Shown here: piece by piece, positions 22,075 through 25,622 of the stretch
How the letters are laid out: each line of letters opens with the position of its first letter
Numbering within the stretch: the first letter of the stretch is position 1
NCBI GenBank assembly: GCA_036123635.1
Contig: JAZADL010000070.1
Location: 1 to 25,622, forward strand
Source of the DNA: UBA9410 sp036123635
GTDB lineage: Bacteria; Actinomycetota; Acidimicrobiia; Acidimicrobiales; MedAcidi-G1
Length of the DNA: 25,622 bases
Reading direction: 5' to 3'
Position numbers and translations under genes: made by a program
Notes under the pieces: model-generated
Seen by the model: the letters and a program-made list of their open reading frames with translations, nothing else
The model's database searches: none
Told to the model about the DNA's origin: nothing

Positions 22075-22995
22075 TCAGTCAGCGGTCAGGAGCCAGTCCC
22101 GCAGCACCTCAGTGGCCGAAGTAAGGGCCCTCCCTGGTGGAGCGTTGAGCCACATTGGCTCAGCGGTCGTCACCGATTCGACCACCGGCCTCACTAGGCG
22201 GCCTTGCTGGACGAGATCGTGGACCAAGTGGTGCCAGCCCAGACCCACCCCCTGACCTTCCATTGCGGCATGCAGGAGCACCGTGTAGTCGTTTGTGACT
22301 CCCACCCCTGTTCCATCAGGTGCACCGGCTCCGAGCGCCTTGAACCATTCCGACCATCGCATCCGTGACCGGTGGCGTTCCTGGAGCGTCAGGAGTTCGG
22401 CTCCCATAAGGACTCCTAACGACCACGGGGTGGGGCCCAGCGACGCCGCGTACTCGGGGCTGCAGACTGGATAGACCGTTTCCTCCATCAGCGGCCATCG
22501 CTGACATCCTGGCCAGCGGGCCCGACCCACGGGAACGAAGAGGTCGACCGTGCTGGTGTCGAAGTTCCGGTCAGAATCGGTGGTCACACAGCGGACGTCG
22601 ATCTCAGGATGGCCTACCTTGAATCGGGCCAGTCTGGGTATCAACCAGTGGCTTGCCGTCGCTGTGGAGACCGAGATGGTGACAACCTCGGTGGCTAGAT
22701 CATGGAGATTTTGGACGTCGCGGACGGCTTGGTGAACCCGAGCCAAGCCGGCTCCCACTCCGTCGGCGAGGATTCTGCCCTCCTCGGTGAGGCGGATACC
22801 CCGGTGGTCCCGATCGAAGAGGGCACACCCGAACCAGCGCTCGAGTTGCCGGATGGCATGACTCACCGCCGACTGCCCCACTTCAAGTTCCTCCGCTGCG
22901 CTGGAGAAGCTGTGGTGTCTGGACACGATGGCGAAAGTGGTTAGCCCCTGGGTGCTCGGAAGGTCGGTCGATCCAGGGGTATCAATCTGTCTCAT
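22075..22995 (-). CDS. LysR-family transcriptional regulator (GcvA-like)
   Basis: A 306-residue DNA-binding regulator. The winged helix-turn-helix is near residues 17-75: GLTTFAIVSRHHSFSSAAEE, then VGQSAVSHAIRQLE, then CALFDRDHRGIRLTEEG. A substrate-binding domain follows (about 100-300), with ASHWLIPRLARFKVGHPEIDV and the C-terminal MEGQGVGLGW. The N-terminal sequence is of the GcvA/AmpR type. I chose the ATG at 22995, 16 residues before the helix-turn-helix; the in-frame upstream extension to 23085 crosses the divergent promoter. It is divergent from the Rieske oxygenase and soxB genes, so it probably controls them, with the methylated amine or a breakdown product as the effector (inference). 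An inverted repeat overlapping its start codon may be its own operator. Confidence 0.92.
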   Translation of the reverse strand: MRQIDTPGSTDLPSTQGLTTFAIVSRHHSFSSAAEELEVGQSAVSHAIRQLERWFGCALFDRDHRGIRLTEEGRILADGVGAGLARVHQAVRDVQNLHDLATEVVTISVSTATASHWLIPRLARFKVGHPEIDVRCVTTDSDRNFDTSTVDLFVPVGRARWPGCQRWPLMEETVYPVCSPEYAASLGPTPWSLGVLMGAELLTLQERHRSRMRWSEWFKALGAGAPDGTGVGVTNDYTVLLHAAMEGQGVGLGWHHLVHDLVQQGRLVRPVVESVTTAEPMWLNAPPGRALTSATEVLRDWLLTAD

Positions 22996-23007
22996 ACCAC
23001 CATGAGA
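22990..23007. promoter_or_regulatory. Inverted repeat at LysR start, candidate autoregulatory site
   Basis: TCTCAT-N6-ATGAGA (18 bases) overlaps the LysR start codon and contains the T-N11-A spacing typical of LysR boxes (T22990, A23002). A regulator bound here could block its own gene. It lies within the 88-base divergent region to the Rieske gene. Confidence 0.4.
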
Positions 23008-23083
23008 GTAGCCGTCCTTTACAAGGAGTGAAACCGGACATACCTTTTCCCCGCCCCCTCTCCGGTACGGGGGCACACGCTCC

Positions 23084-24358
23084 ATGAAGACCTCGACCGA
23101 CGCGCTGACCGCCGCTACCGGGACCCACTGGACTTCCGAGGAGGCCTGGGTGGGTACCCGCCGTCCGATACTGGAGGCTCACGCCCTCCCGGCTGCCGTG
23201 TACACCGACCCGACCTTTTTCGCCGAGGAGCAGGAGCGGGTCTTCTCTACTTCCTGGGTATGCGTGGGAACCCGCGATGAGTTGGATGCCCCAGGTAGCG
23301 CCATCGTGCGATCCGTGGCCGGCCGGTCTCTGATCCTCACCCGCAACCAGAATGGCGAACTTCGGGGTTACTTCAACGCCTGTCGACACCGCGGCACGGA
23401 ACTACTGGAGGCGGACTGCACCCTGGGGTTGACCATCCGCTGTCCCTACCACCGTTGGACCTACGACCGGGACGGCGCCCTGATCGCCACTCCCCAGTTC
23501 GCCGACGCCGGCGTGGACCGATTTGAACCCGCTGAATACGGGCTTCATACGGTGCGAGTTGCCTCCTGGCAATGCCTCCTGTTCGTCTGCCTCTCTGATG
23601 AGACACCGCCAATCGAGGACTGGTTCGGTGACCTCGATCGACGCCTCGCCGGCTACCGCCTCGCCGGATGGCGCAGCCACCTCACCCAGAACCTCGAATT
23701 TGCAGCCAACTGGAAGCTCGTCTCCGAGAACTTCCAGGAGTACTACCACCTGCGCTGGGTGCATCCGGAGCTTGCCAAGGTCTCCCGAGTCCAGGACCAC
23801 TACCGCTACCAGGGCACCGGCATGTACTGCGGCCAGACCACCACACCTCTTTCCAACAACGAGCGTGGCGACTGGGACGCCTTGCCTCCTGCCGAAGGAC
23901 TCAGCCAGTCCGATATGGCTAGCGGCCGCTTCATCGCCCTGTTTCCCAACGTGCTTCTCAGCATCTTGCCCAACCATGTTTTCGTGATGCGTTTGGACCC
24001 TGTAGCTCCCGATCTGACCCGGGAACACTGCACCTGGCTGCTTCCCCCCTCCAACCTGCAGATAGCTGACGAGGACTTCGCCGTCACCCGAGACTTCTGG
24101 CTAGACGTAAATGGCGAAGACATCGACATTGTCCAGCGGGGACAAAAAGGCCTGGCTCGTGGCAGCTACACGCCGGGTCGCCTCTCCCCACGATTTGAGG
24201 AGCCACTCCATCGGTTCCACAACATGCTCGCCGACCGGTTTGTTGGGATCTCACAGATTCCCACCGGTGACGAAACCGACGATCAGCCGCTCTACGGCAC
24301 CGGAATAAACCCGCTTCCGTGGCGCAGCGTCGAGAACCAAGCAAGGAAGGTGAATTAG
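23084..24358 (+). CDS. Rieske non-heme iron oxygenase alpha subunit, quaternary-amine demethylase-like
   Basis: Soluble oxygenase predicted to use O2 and an electron-supply partner to remove an N-methyl group or hydroxylate a substrate. The 424-residue chain has the Rieske [2Fe-2S] motif Cys100-x-His102...Cys120-x2-His123 (CRHRG and CPYHRWTY). The catalytic iron site has NWKLVSENFQEYYH with His222, His227 (VHPEL), and an Asp near 346 in GEDIDIVQRGQKGL. The GQKGLARGSYTPGRLS block and the trailing helix are of the GbcA/stachydrine demethylase/choline monooxygenase-like group. The gene lies 3 bases before soxB, so the pair forms one operon, probably acting on glycine betaine, dimethylglycine or proline betaine; the exact substrate is inference. 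The ATG has no clear ribosome-binding site. No reductase subunit is visible; it may lie to the right. Confidence 0.9.
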   Translation: MKTSTDALTAATGTHWTSEEAWVGTRRPILEAHALPAAVYTDPTFFAEEQERVFSTSWVCVGTRDELDAPGSAIVRSVAGRSLILTRNQNGELRGYFNACRHRGTELLEADCTLGLTIRCPYHRWTYDRDGALIATPQFADAGVDRFEPAEYGLHTVRVASWQCLLFVCLSDETPPIEDWFGDLDRRLAGYRLAGWRSHLTQNLEFAANWKLVSENFQEYYHLRWVHPELAKVSRVQDHYRYQGTGMYCGQTTTPLSNNERGDWDALPPAEGLSQSDMASGRFIALFPNVLLSILPNHVFVMRLDPVAPDLTREHCTWLLPPSNLQIADEDFAVTRDFWLDVNGEDIDIVQRGQKGLARGSYTPGRLSPRFEEPLHRFHNMLADRFVGISQIPTGDETDDQPLYGTGINPLPWRSVENQARKVN

Positions 24359-24361
24359 TCC

Positions 24362-25622
24362 ATGGGGAAACGACCCCCGAAGTACTCAGCAGGCGCGCTC
24401 GTCAAGCACGGCCTGACTAGAGGCGATTGGCCACGGATGTGGCGCCGCCCAGAGATGCGCGACTCTTACGACGTCGTCGTCATAGGTGGCGGTCTTCACG
24501 GCCTGGCCACCGCCTACTACCTCGCCGAAAACCATGGCATCACAAACGTCGCCGTCGTCGACAAGGGGTACATCGGTGGTGGTGGCTCCGGACGCAACAC
24601 GGCCATCGTCCGCTCCAACTACCTCACACCAGAGGGAGTGGCCTTCTACGACCGGTCACTGGACCTGTACAACACGATGGCCACCGACCTGAACCTGAAC
24701 ATCATGTTCTCCCGGCGGGGTCACCTCACCCTGGCCCACACCGACTCGGCGCTACGGACCATGCACTGGCGCGCCGAGGTCAACAAGCTCCAGGGCATCG
24801 ACTCCAGCGTCATCGACCCCCAGGAGGTGAAGAAACAGGCCCCAAGCCTGGACGTCTCGTCGAACACTCGGTACCCGATTATGGGCGCCTTGTACCACCC
24901 CCCTGGCGGGATCGTCCGTCACGACGCCGTCGTCTGGGGTTACGCCCGGGGTGCCGATCACCACGGAGTTCACATCCTCCAGGAGACCGAAGTCCTTGAC
25001 ATCAATGTTGAAGGCGGTACCGGGCCCGGCGGAAAGGGTGCCGGAGGCCGGGTCACCGGAGTGAAGACCAGTCGCGGAGACATCAACTCTCCCGTGGTTG
25101 TCAACTGCACGGCCGGTTGGGCCTCACTCATCTCCAACATGGCCGGCGTGCCTCTACCCATCACCACTCACCCTCTCCAGGCGGCGGTCACCGAACCATG
25201 CAAGGTGTTCCTGCCGACGGTGGTTGTATCGGGTTCGCTGCACGTCTACGTCAGTCAAACCGACCGGGGGGAGCTCGTATTCGGTGCCTCCGTTGACCCA
25301 GTGGGCACTTACCGGGTCAACGGAACCCTCGAATTCACTGAAGAACTGGCCGGACACGTACTGGAGCTCATGCCGGGCATCTCGAAGATGCGCCTGCTAC
25401 GCCAATGGTCGGGCCTCTGCGACATGACGCCCGACTACTCCCCTGTCATGGGCTTTACACCCGTAGAGGGTTACCTGGTTGACGTTGGCTGGGGCACCTA
25501 CGGATTCAAGGCCGGCCCGGTGGCCGGCGAAACCCTGGCGGAGACGATCGCCACCGGCCGCACAGCGGACCTGATCGCCCCGTTCGGAATTGAGCGCTTC
25601 ACCGAGGGAGACCTCGTCGGTG
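24362..25622 (+). CDS. soxB: Sarcosine oxidase beta subunit-like FAD-dependent oxidoreductase, cut by window edge
   Basis: Flavoprotein subunit of heterotetrameric sarcosine oxidase, which oxidatively demethylates sarcosine to glycine and passes the one-carbon unit to THF. About 420 residues are visible without a stop. The N-terminus (KYSAGALVKHGLTRGDWPRMWRRPE) is the soxB-type leader. FAD binding: DVVVIGGGLHGLATAYYLAE (about 37-56), then GYIGGGGSGRNTAIVRSNYL and FSRRGHLTLAH. GGIVRHDAVVWGYARG (182-197) contains His187, a candidate covalent FMN-attachment His by comparison with known SoxB, although I cannot verify the alignment. DMTPDYSPVMG and VGWGTYGFKAGPVAGE follow near the end. PFGIERF at the edge is where SoxB proteins normally end within 10-20 residues. 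The gene starts 3 bases after the Rieske stop. soxD, soxA and soxG would be expected to the right. Confidence 0.92.
   Translation, partial: MGKRPPKYSAGALVKHGLTRGDWPRMWRRPEMRDSYDVVVIGGGLHGLATAYYLAENHGITNVAVVDKGYIGGGGSGRNTAIVRSNYLTPEGVAFYDRSLDLYNTMATDLNLNIMFSRRGHLTLAHTDSALRTMHWRAEVNKLQGIDSSVIDPQEVKKQAPSLDVSSNTRYPIMGALYHPPGGIVRHDAVVWGYARGADHHGVHILQETEVLDINVEGGTGPGGKGAGGRVTGVKTSRGDINSPVVVNCTAGWASLISNMAGVPLPITTHPLQAAVTEPCKVFLPTVVVSGSLHVYVSQTDRGELVFGASVDPVGTYRVNGTLEFTEELAGHVLELMPGISKMRLLRQWSGLCDMTPDYSPVMGFTPVEGYLVDVGWGTYGFKAGPVAGETLAETIATGRTADLIAPFGIERFTEGDLVG

Noticed and set aside
1..25622. CRISPR array, insertion sequence or integrated phage
   Set aside because: No regularly spaced repeats, terminal inverted repeats with a transposase, integrase or phage structural genes were seen; the content is ordinary chromosomal genes throughout.

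Overview
This window is chromosomal DNA from a high-GC bacterium, most likely an actinobacterium. The best taxonomic pointer is a MenB that is very close in sequence to the mycobacterial type. Other pointers are the high GC content, the use of GTG and TTG starts, and several genes without a Shine-Dalgarno sequence that instead carry a TAnnnT hexamer 6-8 bases before the start codon, as in leaderless actinobacterial transcripts. A marine member of the Acidimicrobiia is my best guess, but this is inference. The DNA is almost completely coding. No stretch over 300 bases lacks a gene, and I see no insertion sequence, phage gene, CRISPR array, rRNA or convincing tRNA.

Layout. 1-5106 (minus): glutamate synthase genes gltB then gltD, with gltD cut by the left edge. 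5165-6424 (plus): an M18 aminopeptidase. 6421-11575 (minus): 5-formyltetrahydrofolate cyclo-ligase, TrkA, and two tandem TrkH-type K+ transporter subunits, one with altered selectivity loops. 11775-13871 (plus): a membrane pyrophosphatase whose sequence suggests K+ dependence and possibly Na+ transport, followed by a UUCG-loop terminator. 13937-15109 (minus): a secreted coiled-coil M23 peptidase. 15240-17633 (plus): a CoA-transferase made of two fused family III (CaiB/BaiF) halves, followed by a structured intergenic element and a terminator. 17759-18058 (minus): a small unrecognised protein. 18180-19605 (plus): menB and a small flavodoxin-like reductase. 19661-22035 (minus): upp (uracil phosphoribosyltransferase), a NodB-type polysaccharide deacetylase and a PlsC-like acyltransferase. 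22075-22995 (minus): a LysR regulator. 23084-25622 (plus): a Rieske oxygenase and a SoxB-like sarcosine oxidase beta subunit that runs off the right edge.

How the genes fit together. Two parts look like working modules. The first is an ion-homeostasis block: Trk K+ uptake beside a membrane PPase that probably needs cytoplasmic K+ and may extrude Na+, separated only by the small folate gene. The second is a catabolic block: a LysR divergently transcribed from a Rieske N-demethylase-like oxygenase and SoxB. This arrangement suggests breakdown of a methylated amine such as glycine betaine, stachydrine or dimethylglycine to glycine. The remaining genes are housekeeping: nitrogen assimilation, menaquinone, pyrimidine salvage, phospholipid and cell wall.

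I do not see a clearly new defence or mobile system. The most unusual observations are the paired TrkH subunits, the ion-specificity pattern of the pyrophosphatase, a perfect 16-bp palindrome upstream of menB, and the tRNA-sized inverted-repeat element after the CoA-transferase.
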